Origin: Amborella trichopoda
Taxonomy: Eukaryota > Streptophyta > Magnoliopsida > Amborellales > Amborellaceae
Direction of reading: 5' to 3'
Length of the DNA: 64,000 bases
Assembly (NCBI RefSeq): GCF_000471905.2
Contig: NW_006499617.1
Coordinates: forward strand, 3,617,309-3,681,308
Shown in pieces: positions 33,400 through 44,489 of the stretch (its first letter is position 1; every line of letters starts with the position of its first letter). A program made the position numbers and the translations under genes. The notes under the pieces were generated by a model. The model was not told the origin of the DNA. It worked only from the letters and a program-made list of their open reading frames with translations, and did no database searches.

Positions 33400-35126
33400 G
33401 ATAGACTATTACATGCTGTAATCTTCTCCAAATTCGATTTAAAATCCGGTTTTTGGCAAATCCAAATAAAAGAGGAAGATAAATATAAAACCGCTTTTAA
33501 TGTTCCCTTCGGACAATATGAATGGAACGTTATGCCTTTCGATCTTAATAATGCTCCATCTGAATTTCAAAAAATAATGAATGATATCTTTAATCCCTTT
33601 TATAAATTTATGATTGTTTATATTGATGATGTTTTAGTCTTTTCTGAATCAATAGAACAACATTTTAAGCATCTTCATACTTTTATTCACACAGTAAAAA
33701 CAGCTGGGTTAGTTGTTTCTACTAAAAAAATAAATCTGTTTCAAACAAAAATAAGATTCCTAGGACATAATATCAATCAAGGAACAATCATTCCAATTGA
33801 TAGATCAATTCTCTTTGCTGATAAATTTCCTGACAAAATTTTAGATAAAACTGAATTGCAACGATTTTTGGGATGTCTCAATTATATAAGTGATTTTTAC
33901 CAAAATCTAGCTTTAGATGCTAAACCTTTATATGATCGGTTAAAAAAGAATCCTCCACCCTGGACTAATATTCATACTTTAGCTGTACAGAAACTTAAAC
34001 TCAAAGCCAAAGAACTTCCATGTTTAAATTTATCTGATCCAACAGCTTTTAAATATATTGAATGCGATGCTTCTGAAATAGGATTAGGAGGTATATTAAA
34101 ACAATCAATTGATTCTAAAGAACAATTAATACGTTTTACTTCTAAAGCATGGAATCCTACCCAAAAGAATTACTCTACTGTCAAAAAAGAATTACTTGCT
34201 ATTATTCATTGCGTATGCAAATTTCAAACCGATATTCTAAATCAACATTTTCTAATTCGCACTGATTGTAAGGCCGCCAAAGACATTCTGCAAAAGGATG
34301 TCCAAAATCTTGTGTCAAAGGAAATATTTGCCCGATGGCAAGCTATTTTATCTGCTTTTGATTTTTCTATTGAACATCTTCACGGTTCTTCTAATTCTCT
34401 GCCTGACTTCTTAACCCGTGAATTTTTGCAGGGGCGACCATATACTACAACAACCTAAGGACGAGACCATCTCATCTTACGGTTTTCCCTCCTACGGTTT
34501 GCAACTCTTTCTCTCAAATAAGAATACCAATACAAATATCAATATGAATCCTCAATCTTCAGATCCCAAAGGAAAACATCCAACGGATTTAGTCCCAAGT
34601 AATAGGTATGGGCCTCTTATGCCCACCCATTCCTCTCTTAACCTGACACCCATGTCACCCCTTCGATCCTCGAACGTACCAGACTAGTTAATACAGACTC
34701 CTCCACAGAGTCCAATATCTACTCCAAGTCCGGCGTTTTCCCCGGCATCATACCCACATAAAAAAACCTCAACCTCTGCCAAATCAGTTTACATAGACAC
34801 TGCCTTTTTACCAGAGATAACCATTTCTGATGCTCATGCCCAACTCGACCCATATAAAATAGCTCCCCTCTACCTTGCAAATCACATGAATCCATCTTAT
34901 GGCATTAAAACCCGTGAATGGTATGAAGCCATTCTCATGGAAACTGGTTCAGTATCTATTGTCCACTTCTACCAAGGTACTACTAAATTATACGCATATT
35001 CGAAATTCCAAATCAAAAAATTGCTTTCTTACGAGGATTGGGGATGTAATCCCCTCCAGAGAAAAAGGTTACTAAATCCAGAATTTCCATATAAATCTTA
35101 TAAATATTCTGAATACATTGAAGCAG
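33400..35126 (+). mobile_element. EPRV block 1: RT, RNase H and part of ORF2
   Basis: From the gap, plus strand. The RT part carries YIDDVLVFSES (about 33618-33650). The RNase H part has ECDASEIGLGG and KNYSTVKKELLAIIHCV and ends near 34458. ORF2 overlaps the end of RNase H in another frame and runs to 35126, where it meets antisense movement-protein sequence. Fossil, broken. Confidence 0.88.
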
Positions 35127-36065
35127 GTAGAACAATTTCTGACCATGATATTGTTTTTGGTATAATTGTATTTGATTTTTCCATATTAGTTTGAAAAAAT
35201 ATTGTTTGTCCTCTAGTATCTATTTGAAGTACATTTGGACATAATGTAGTCATTACTTTGTAATATATTCTATAAACAATAGCTATATTTTGAGAACCTG
35301 TCATCATATCGAATCCTTATGTTTTAAGATTTAAAGATAAAACATTTAAAATATTTGGATCTGTTAGTGATACAGAATAATTTGGAAAACAGTTGAAATA
35401 TATTGGTCCACTACATAAACTAGATTCGACCATTCCTAATAACGAATCTGAAAATCTATTATGCCTAGTATCTCGTAGACAAACTAAGATAGAATTATTT
35501 AATCCTAAACGTGTTAGAGGTTTGACAGCTATTCGTATTAATCCTATATGTAAATATTTATAATTTCTATTTTTATGAACTTGTAGTATCTTTTGAGATA
35601 ATAATTGGAAATCCTCTTGGTTACTAGTGACAGAGAGAGTTTCTTCTACTGTTTTTATGGCATATCCGATTTTGAGGTCGAATGTACCTTTTTTGTAAAT
35701 ATCTGATATTGGAACCTTGGGTATGTTCCAATTCTGTATTTGATTTTCAATATCATTAATAATGATTTCTTCTTTGTTCTTAATTCTTAGAGTTCTATTA
35801 GTTTTACTAGTTGTGGTATCTGTCAGATTCTTAATAAACTTCTCCATTAGTAGGTTGCGGATAATGACAACTCAGCACAACAAAAAGTCCAGCGTTTTCC
35901 CTAAGCGGCTCTTCCTCGGCCTTGGCGGTACTTTGCATAAGACTTTTTCGTCTCGTGCCTTAACTCTCGGACCAACTTTCTCAAATGGATTAATTTATTA
36001 AGTTTCTTAAGATAGCAGAACTGGTAACACTATGAGATCTCTAAACAGGGTTGGCTCTGATACCA
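35127..36065 (-). mobile_element. EPRV block 2: primer site, leader and part of movement protein
   Basis: Minus strand. Primer site at 36054-36065, leader about 190 bases, movement-protein start at 35847. The movement-protein sequence continues to the junction at 35127. It is head-to-tail with the next unit, whose 3' non-coding region begins at 36066. Confidence 0.88.
36054..36065 (-). promoter_or_regulatory. EPRV primer-binding site, initiator tRNA-Met
   Basis: TGGTATCAGAGC on the minus strand is the exact site for initiator tRNA-Met and marks the conventional genome origin in Caulimoviridae. It bounds a complete unit that ends at 36066. Confidence 0.9.
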
Positions 36066-37175
36066 TTTTTCGCCTAAGATCTACCCTGTGATTTTTGCTG
36101 GAATTATTATACTTATTTTTAAGAGTTACAGAGAGTTACAGAAGATATTGAAAAATTACAGAGTTAGCCTTTATTAATTTTTCTAAGATAGTAACATAAT
36201 ATAAAAACACGAAGATAATAATGAAAATAGGAAGCACAAAAATATCGAAGATAATCCACGAAGTATGAGTATACTCTTGGATTTTGAATGTAAATACAAA
36301 TTTGAATTGCATCACTATTTATTACAGTACTGATTACAAAATGACTTACTGGTTACAGATACAAAGACTTGCAAACTTTCGCCATTCGTAAGGATATTAA
36401 GAAAGTAAATCAGAAAGATGACAATCACACATGTATAATAAACAAAGCCAGAAGGACGTTACCGACTTTGGCTGATGTACAAAAGGTTGAAGAAAGAGGA
36501 AGCTTAATTGAGAAAGAAAGCTATCTAAGGAAAAGAAGAGAAGAGAAACTATTGAGAACTATTTTGAGAAGAACTGTGGTTGCTGCTGCTGCTGCTGGTC
36601 TTTCCTTGAAAACGCTCTGCCTTCTTTGCTGGAATGAAGAGGTATTTATAGAGGGCTGTGTCTCAAACGAGTGGCTGAAATCAGTAGCTTGCTGATGAAG
36701 GAAAGTATGGGATTGGTGGAAGGAAGTTGTGGTTGAAAATGGATAGCTTGCGGGAGAAGGATTCTTTGGATAAGATCATGGTACAATGTCAGGTCGATGA
36801 AGGAGACGTGGCGAGCTCTGATATGCTGGTGGCTGACGACGTGATGGGGGAATCTTGCACAGTGGAGATTCGTGCGATCGTCGGTAGGTAAGTCTCATTT
36901 GTGTGGGAGAAGAAGGAAAGAGAGTCGTTGATATGGGCCGATGTGACTCCAAATTAGTCACATCGGTGAGGAGCATCTTTGCTAAGGGGCAATGTCACTT
37001 CATTATTTGTCCGTTATGCAACGTGGATTTGTCTTTTATGGAAAAGGGAATCTTTTCTTGTGCTATGTCGTGTCACTATTTTGTCTTATTGGAAAAGGGA
37101 ATATTTTATCTTGCTTTATGCTGTAGCAGTCATATCAGTGCTGAAGAAGGGAATCGAACCGTTGGGTCGGGTCAT
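36066..37175 (-). promoter_or_regulatory. EPRV non-coding region with promoter
   Basis: About 1.1 kb between ORF2 and the next primer site. On the minus strand it holds an inverted repeat GATGTGACT/AGTCACATC (36940-36964), a TATA box TATAAATA (36643-36650), a short CAG run (near 36580), and near its end the repeated words GAGTTACAGAGAGTTACAG (complement) common to all copies. This corresponds to the promoter and terminal-redundancy region of caulimovirids. Confidence 0.75.
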
Positions 37176-38360
37176 TCAGTCTGTAGGCCTCTGGCTGAAA
37201 TCTTCCAATAGGGGATTTCCTGATTGGACTGTTTCTTCTGAAGTGGCTGGCCTAGTTGTATCGGGAGCAAAAGCATGGAGTAGTGTTTGCTCTATTTCGT
37301 CAAAAGTAGCATTGGGATGTGTTTGTTTCAGTTTTTTTAGGTAGGCTGAAAATGTAGGGAGACTGACTGTATTATTTGTCACTGGATTGAAGGTTTCAGG
37401 TTGTGGAGGCATTCCTTTCAAAGGTAGTGTGGCAGGATTGGTACTGAAAATGTCCCACCATTTGACTTTCACGGTTTTGCCCAATTGGGGAATATACTCA
37501 TAATTGTTAGTATTATTTTCAGAAATGGAGTATTCCCATTTGAGAATCCAAGGGATTTGATATATTGCCATGAAGTAAAGATGGTAATCATCTAGGTTGG
37601 TGCAAGTATTATGTTGAGCAAATTTTGTTTGTAGACTTTAAAAGCATTAGGCAATATTTGAGTTTGAGCTCCCCATATCAAAAACCAATGGCGAAACCAA
37701 CTGGGGAATCTTTCTAAGACATGAAGTTTGAATTGGATATACCATGAATGAGTATTATTTGGATTTTGGTAGGCAAATACTTTATGCCATGCTTCAATGT
37801 ATTCAGAATATTTATAAGATTTATATGGAAATTCTGGATTTAGTAACCTTTTTCCCTGGAGGGGATTACATCCCCAATCCTCATAAGAAAGCAATTTTTT
37901 GATTTGGAATTTCGAATATGCGTATAATTTAGTAGTACCTTGGTAGAAGTGGACAATAGATACTGAACCAGTTTCCATGAGAATGGCTTCATACCATTCA
38001 CGGGTTTTAATGCTATAAGATGGATTCATGTGATTTGCAAGGTAGAGGGGAGCTATTTTATATGGGTCGAGTTGGGCATGAGCATCAGAAATGGTTATCT
38101 CTGGTAAAAAGGCAGTGTCTATGTAAACTGATTTGGCAGAGGTTGAGGTTTGTTTATGTGGGTATGATGCCGGGGAAAACGCCGGACTTGGAGTAGATAT
38201 TGGACTCTGTGGAGGAGTCTGTATTAAATATTCTGATACGTTCGAGGATCGAAGGGGTGACATGGGTGTCAGGTTAAGAGAGGAATGGGTGGGCATAAGA
38301 GGCCCATACCTATTACTTGGGACTAAATCCATTAGATGTTTTCCTTTGGGATCTGAAGAT
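37176..38360 (-). pseudogene. EPRV ORF2, function unknown
   Basis: The frame starts at MNPQSSDPKGKH, is rich in proline and serine to about residue 90 (SPISTPSPAFSPAS), then turns into a tryptophan- and tyrosine-rich region (REWYEAILMETGS, WGCNPLQGKRLL, SWFRHWFLIWGAQ, IPWILKWEYS). It ends with DFSQRPTD. I recognise no catalytic motif. A second frame after the polyprotein, with no known role, is a feature reported for florendoviruses. Confidence 0.75.
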
Positions 38361-38456
38361 TGAGGATTCATATTGATATTTGTATTGGTATTCTTATTTG
38401 AGAGAAAGAGTTGCAAACCGTAGAAGGGAAAACAGTAAGATGAGATGGTCTCGTCC

Positions 38457-39059
38457 TTAGGTTGTTGTAGTATATGGTCCCCCCTGCAAAAATTCACGGG
38501 TTAAGTAGTCAGGCAGAGAATTAGAAGAACCGTGAAGATGTTCAATAGAAAAGTCAAAAGCAGATAAAATAGCTTGCCATCGGGCAAATATTTGCTTTGA
38601 CACAAGATTTTGGACATCCTTTTTCAGAATGTCTTTGGCGGCCTTACAATCAGTACGAATTAGAAAATGTTGATTTAGAATATCGGTTTGAATATTGCAT
38701 ACGCAATGAATAATAGCAAGTAATTCTTTTTTGATAGTAGAGTAATTCTTTTGGGTAGGATTCCATGCTTTAGAAGTAAAACGTATTAATTGTTCTTTAG
38801 AATCAATTGATTGTTTTAATATACCTCCTAATCCTATTTCAGAAGCATCGCATTCAATAATTTTAAAAGCTGTTGGATCAGATAAATTTAAACATGGAAG
38901 TTCTTTGGCTTTGAGTTTAAGTTTCTGTACAGCTAAAGTATGAATATTAGTCCAGGGTGGAGGATTCTTTTTTAACCGATCATATAAAGGTTTAGCATCT
39001 AAAGCTAGATTTTGGTAAAAATCACTTATATAATTGAAACATCCCAAAAATCGTTGCAA
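38457..39059 (-). pseudogene. EPRV RNase H region
   Basis: Contains ECDASEIGLGGILKQ, FTSKAWNPTQKNYSTIKKEL and RTDCKAAKDIL, the caulimovirid RNase H domain that removes the RNA template during reverse transcription. The end of the frame overlaps the start of ORF2. Confidence 0.88.
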
Positions 39060-39278
39060 TTCAGTTTTATCTAAAATTTTGTCAGGAAATTTATCAGCAA
39101 AGAGAATTGATCTATCAATTGGAATGATTGTTCCTTGATTGATATTATGTCCTAGGAATCTTATTTTTGTTTGAAACAGATTTATTTTTTTAGTAGAAAC
39201 AACTAACCCAGCTGTTTTTACTGTGTGAATAAAAGTATGAAGATGCTTAAAATGTTGTTCTATTGATTCTGAAATGAC

Positions 39279-40415
39279 TTAAACATCATCAATATAAACA
39301 ATCATAAATTTATAAAAGGGATTAAAGATATCAGTCATTATTTTTTGAAATTCAGATGGAGCATTTTTAAGACCGAAAGGCATAACGTTCCATTCATATT
39401 GTCCGAAGGGAACATTAAAAGCGATTTTATATTTATCTTCCTCTTTTATTTGGATTTGCCAAAAACCGGATTTTAAATCGAAGTTGGAGAAGATTACAGC
39501 ATGTAATAGTCTATCAAGTAAGTTCTTTTTATTTGGAATGCGATATCGAATCCATTTTAAGACTTTATTAAGAGGTTTATAATTAATGACTAGTCGGGGA
39601 ACTCTTCGTTCCTGCTCAGCATTTTTATTCACATAAAAAGCAGAACAACTCCAAGGAGATGAACTGGGACGTATTAATTTCTTTTGGAGTAAATCGTTTA
39701 TTTCTAGTTGGCATGTTTGTAATAATTCTGTATTCATCTGAATTGGTCTAGCTTTTGTTGGTATCTTTATTTCACTAAAACTAAGTTCATATGGTAATCC
39801 AACAATATGTTGTTTTCTATGCCAAAATGCATTGGGTAATTCATTGCATATTTCTTTTTCAATAAAATATTTGAGTTGTTGTATTTTTTGTATTATTTCA
39901 TGAGTTTGGAGTTTTTCGCTGATAAGTTTATGTTTGATTTCAAGTTGTAAACATCCTAAGAAATTTTCTTTATATTTCATATTCTGTTTAACAGTATTAA
40001 TTTCTTTAATTTTTGGTTTATCTAGAAATTCAAATCTAATAGGAGTACCATGAGTATTTGTTTTAATGTCTGTATGAGAAACTGTAACTGGGTATAGTAA
40101 AGTAAGGAAAGGGACGCCAAAGATCACAGCTTGACTGAGTCCTTTGACCGTTATGACTGGAGTTGGAAAACAATGTCCTTCAGTACAGATTTTAGCATTG
40201 GATAATTTGTATTTGATAAAGAGTCTACTACCATCAGCCGTATTGAGGATTTGAGTGGTTTTATCAAAATATTTTGTAGGGACTAACCCCTCATTAAGGC
40301 AATTCAGATCAGCACCTGAATCTACCAATGCTAAGGATTGAAATTCATATTCATCATTTATTACTATGTTTAAAACATTTACTGAATGTCTATTTGATGA
40401 TTCTCCATGATCCAT
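39279..40415 (-). pseudogene. EPRV protease and reverse transcriptase region
   Basis: The aspartic protease signature LALVDSGADLNCL is near the start. The RT fingers and palm follow: RPIQMNTELLQTCQLEINDL, SPWSCSAFYVNKN, PRLVINYKPLNKVL, FSNFDLKSGFWQIQI, FNVPFGQYEWNVMPFGLKNA and the catalytic YIDDV near 39285. This order is that of all Caulimoviridae pol regions. Fossil, broken. Confidence 0.9.
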
Positions 40416-41026
40416 TTGATCTAAATAATCATTGGGATGATATGATTAGAGTAAATGATTAAATTTTACTATGTCTTATTCAGTATGTAGTTCGGAGGTA
40501 TTATCATGAAGTTCGAGGATTTGAATCCTTGTTTTTAATTGGGCTAATTCTATTTTTACTGTATTTACTTCGGCTTTGAGGTCAGCAATAGTAGGTTCCT
40601 TTTGGGTGGCTTCATGCTGACTGATTCTTTTCATGATATCAGAAAAATTATAATTATCGGGAGGTTTAACTAATGGTGTATGTTTTGTTTTTTTTTAGTT
40701 AAATTGATAAATTGGGTAATTATTTCTCTTTTCTCATTAGGGTCAGATATTTTTTCTATTAAGTCTAAGATGAGATTATCTTCTTTTGTTAATATATGAA
40801 TATCAGAGGATGTAATAGGGCATCTACATATTTCATCTTCTGTATCTGAACTATTATCTGACCAATAGAATTCGTCATTATGTATTGTTCCTATAAAAGA
40901 AGTATCACTACTGGAAAGAGTAGTGACTGATTCTGAACTATCGGATGAATCATATAATTGAATAATATCATAAATTTTATTTCTGATGGATTCGTCTAAT
41001 GTAATAGAGTCTAATTTTTGTTTAAC

Positions 41027-44000
41027 TTAGCATTGACTTTTATAATGGCCTACTTTTCCACATTTATAACAAACAGGTAATTTCTTTTTATTTTGAGATG
41101 ATTTAGAAGCAAATCGTTTTGTAAATTTCTTATATTTTTTCTGCTTGGTTGGAAAAGACTTATACGTTTTATCTGGTTTATTTCGATGTTTTTTCTTCTT
41201 ATATACTTTATGGCTTTCATGCGGTTTTGTTTTATCTATATGACCTTGGTCCATATGATAGCCAAACTGTTGGCAAAAATCTCCTAATTCTTTTTTGCCA
41301 CTTAGATTCTGTTTATCAAGTTGTTTTTTGAGTTTCAGATCTGTACATAGGGCTAGGCCTTCGGCACAGATTTCTGAGGATAATTCTCCTAGAGTATATT
41401 GGGAATAATTTATTACACCACTATTCTTATTTTTGAGACGTTCTTTGACCTTTTCAGCAAATAGGTAAGGTAGTCCTGCTACGAACTTTTCTTTCCAATG
41501 ATCAAGATGACTATCTTCCCGTATAAGTAGCCGGGAGAAAAAAACGTCTGTATACCATTTATAGTGTGATAGTGTAGGACATAGTAGGTTAGATAAAAGA
41601 TCAGCAGTTCTTGCTGCAAGTATGGAAGTATTTCCTATAAAATGAAGAGCAATAGTATAAATTAAGGAATTGACAGCATCACTTTTAGAATATACCATAT
41701 CCTGGTTGTGTTCATTTTTTGCTGTCCACTGTCGAGTATTAGTTAATATTTGTTGTTTTGTTTGTTCATTAAGATATGAATCCCACCATCCTCTAAGCCA
41801 TCCGGTGAATCCTGAAACTATGGCTTTTGCTATTTCCTGATCATGACTACCAGCCATTTTACATGCCGAGGCATACATAGTCATATGTTTCATTGTATCA
41901 AGTATTCTGTGATCAGAAATTCCATCTATATTCCAATCTATAATTGTTCGACCTGTATATGTAGAAGTATGACTTGTTAGGTCTTCTTCTAATTGGAAGA
42001 CAACTGGGGTTGGTCTTTTATAATATGGTCGGGCATTTATTGGTTGCCAGGTTTTACTATAATTGATACGATTTATACTATCAGGAGTAAGTTGTATTTC
42101 AGAAAATGCTTCTTGCATATTTTGTATTGTATTGGCAATAGGTGGTTCTACAACTTCATTGGTTTGGAAAAGTATCTCTTCTTGTAAAGTCATATTATCG
42201 TGTTCAGGGATTTTTGCTTTTCCTTTATCACTATCTGGGAGAACTGGGAGAACTATTGTTGGTTTGGGATCTTTTATTTCTAATTTAGATAATTTAGAAA
42301 TTAGTTGTCCCATAAGTGTTGTATTATCGTCTCCAATATGAAATTTATCCTTATTCAAGTCAGGAGGTGGTTTAAAAAATAATTGTTTTTTCTCCTTGTA
42401 AATAGGAGGTTGTAATAAGTTTTCTGGTCTATTTGTTTGTTGTCCAAGCGTATGAAGACAAAGATTTGTATAATTATTTTGTTCAATTATGTGTGGTAGT
42501 AATTCTATTCGAGCTATATTGGCATTATTAAGTTTATAAGGTGTGGCTATTGTTTCATATACAACCATTTGGGTTGCTGGAGATGATGATCCTATAGTTT
42601 GTTCTGGAGTTTTTACAGTTGGTACTGTAGTAGCAACTCCTTGGATTTTCAAGCTTTGTTCAAGAGGATGTATAGATTTGATAGTATTCCCTTCTGTTGT
42701 GTTGAATACGGTATATTGGGTTTCTACTGTATTTATTTCAAAGTCAGGAATAGGAATATTGTACTGGCTTAAGGTGTCCCTTAACCAGTCAAAAAAGCAT
42801 TTCCCTTTATTTCCCTTTTGTCTCCATTTATTAAATTGAGAGTGGAATAATTCTACTAGCCTTGGTTTAAATTCTTTTACATACCATTCTCTAATATTTT
42901 TATTTTCTGGAGATAAAAAATCTTTGATAATATCATTTCGGGTGAATGTTTCTTCAAGCTGTAATACTTTAATGAATTCTGCCTTAGCGGGTTCTTTTTC
43001 AGCTTTTCTATATTGGGGTATAATGATATTATCAGGTGTTCGCAGAAGTCCATCAATCTGTGGTTTTGGTGTTGATGATGGAATACTTATTATAGGAGGA
43101 ATTCTAGTATAAGTAGTAATGGATTTTCTTGGGTGTTCTGGATTTCGAAAAGAATGGTTATTTGAAGTTTCTGAGATAGATGTATTATCCATAATGGATG
43201 CATTATCCATAATTCTATTGTTTGTAGTAAATTGTATTTCAATATTTCCGTTTGTATATTCAATAATCTTGTCTGGAATATTTTGAATAGGATTTTGTGA
43301 TGGTTGGTTTTCATTATGGATAGCCCATGTTTGGGGTAGAACAATATCTGACCATGATATTGTTTTTGGTATAATTGTATTTGATTTTTCCATATTAGTT
43401 TGAAAAAATATTGTTTGTCCTCTAGTATCTATTTGAAGTACATTTGGACATAATGTAGTCATTACTTTGTAATATATTCTATAAACAATAGCTATATTTT
43501 GAGAACCTGTCATCATATCGAATCCTTGTGTTTTAAGATTTAAAGATAAAACATTTAAAATATTTGGATCTGTTAGTGATACAGAATAATTTGGAAAACA
43601 GTTGAAAAATATTGGTCCACTACATAAACTGGATTCGACCATTCCTAATAACGAATCTGAAAATCTATTATACCTAGTATCTCGTAGACAAACTAAGATA
43701 GAATTATTTAATTCTAAACGTGTTAGAGGTTTGACAGCTGTTTGTATTAATCCTATATGTAAATATTTATAATTTCTATTTTTATGGACTTGTAGTATCT
43801 TTTGAGATAATAATTGGAAATCCTCTTGGTTACTAGTGACAGAGAGAGTTTCTTCTACTGTTTTTATGGCATATCCGATTTTGAGGTCGAATGTACCTTT
43901 TTTGTAAATATCTGATATTGGAACCTTGGGTATGTTCCAATTCTGTATTTGATTTTCAATATCATTAATAATGATTTCTTCTTTGTTCTTAATTCTTAGA

Positions 44001-44056
44001 GTTCTATTAGTTTTACTAGTTGTGGTATCTGTCAGATTCTTAATAAACTTCTCCAT
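41027..44056 (-). pseudogene. EPRV movement protein, coat protein and zinc knuckle region
   Basis: An open stretch of 1,009 codons. The N-terminal part (residues about 1-230) is the movement protein, which in this family moves virus between cells through plasmodesmata. A proline- and asparagine-rich linker follows. The coat-protein region (about 640-950) contains ITDWNIDG-like, KMAGSHDQEIAKAIVSGFTG and LRGWWDSYLNEQT blocks. A basic lysine-rich stretch then leads to the nucleic-acid-binding knuckle CYKCGKVGHYKSQC at the end. It is the longest preserved copy of this region in the window and part of a broken viral fossil. Confidence 0.88.
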
Positions 44057-44262
44057 TAGTAGGTTGCGGATAATGACAACTCAGGACGACAAAAAGTCCA
44101 GCGTTTTCCCTAGGCGGCTCTTCCTCGGCCTTGGCGGTACTTTGCATAAGACTTTTTCGTCTCGTGCCTTAACTCTCGGACCAACTTTCTCTAATGGATT
44201 AATTTATTAAGTTTCTTAAGATAGCAAAACTGGTAACACTATGAGATCTCTAAACAGGGTTG

Positions 44263-44274
44263 GCTCTGATACCA
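44263..44274 (-). promoter_or_regulatory. EPRV primer-binding site, initiator tRNA-Met
   Basis: TGGTATCAGAGC on the minus strand marks the start of the full-length unit. Confidence 0.9.
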
Positions 44275-44489
44275 TTTTTCGCCTAAGAACTACCCTATGA
44301 TTTTTGCTGGAATTATTATACTTATTTTTAAGAGTTACAGAGAGTTATTTGGATCTATTAGTGATACAGAATAATTTGGAAAACAGTTGAAATATATTGG
44401 TCCACTACATAAACTGGATTCGACCATTCCTAATAACGAATCTGAAAATCTATTATGCCTAGTATCTCGTAGACAAACTAAGATAGAAT
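44275..44489 (-). mobile_element. EPRV block 4: short unit end plus a 144-bp movement-protein insert
   Basis: 44275-44345 repeats the last 70 bases of a viral non-coding region. 44346-44489 is a fragment of movement-protein sequence in the same orientation, matching about 43561-43704. After it the non-coding end starts over at 44490. The order suggests template switching or end-joining of short pieces. Confidence 0.85.

Larger units (their letters stand above)
36066..44274 (-). mobile_element. EPRV block 3: full-length unit, about 8.2 kb
   Basis: Minus strand, bounded by two primer sites 8,209 bases apart, so it represents one complete genome length in a head-to-tail array. Order: primer site (44263-44274), leader, movement and coat protein with CCHC knuckle (44056-41027), a low-complexity acidic linker (to about 40640), protease and RT (40415 to about 39279), RNase H (to 38457), ORF2 (about 38360-37176), non-coding promoter region (37175-36066). 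All parts are in the expected order. The copy is broken, with a handful of breaks. Confidence 0.9.

Noticed and set aside
32793-33431. Long frames of about 200 codons on both strands
   Set aside because: They consist of unknown bases in the assembly gap.
41149-44210. Numerous plus-strand frames opposite the viral coat and movement regions
   Set aside because: Antisense shadows of the viral frames, repeated in every copy.
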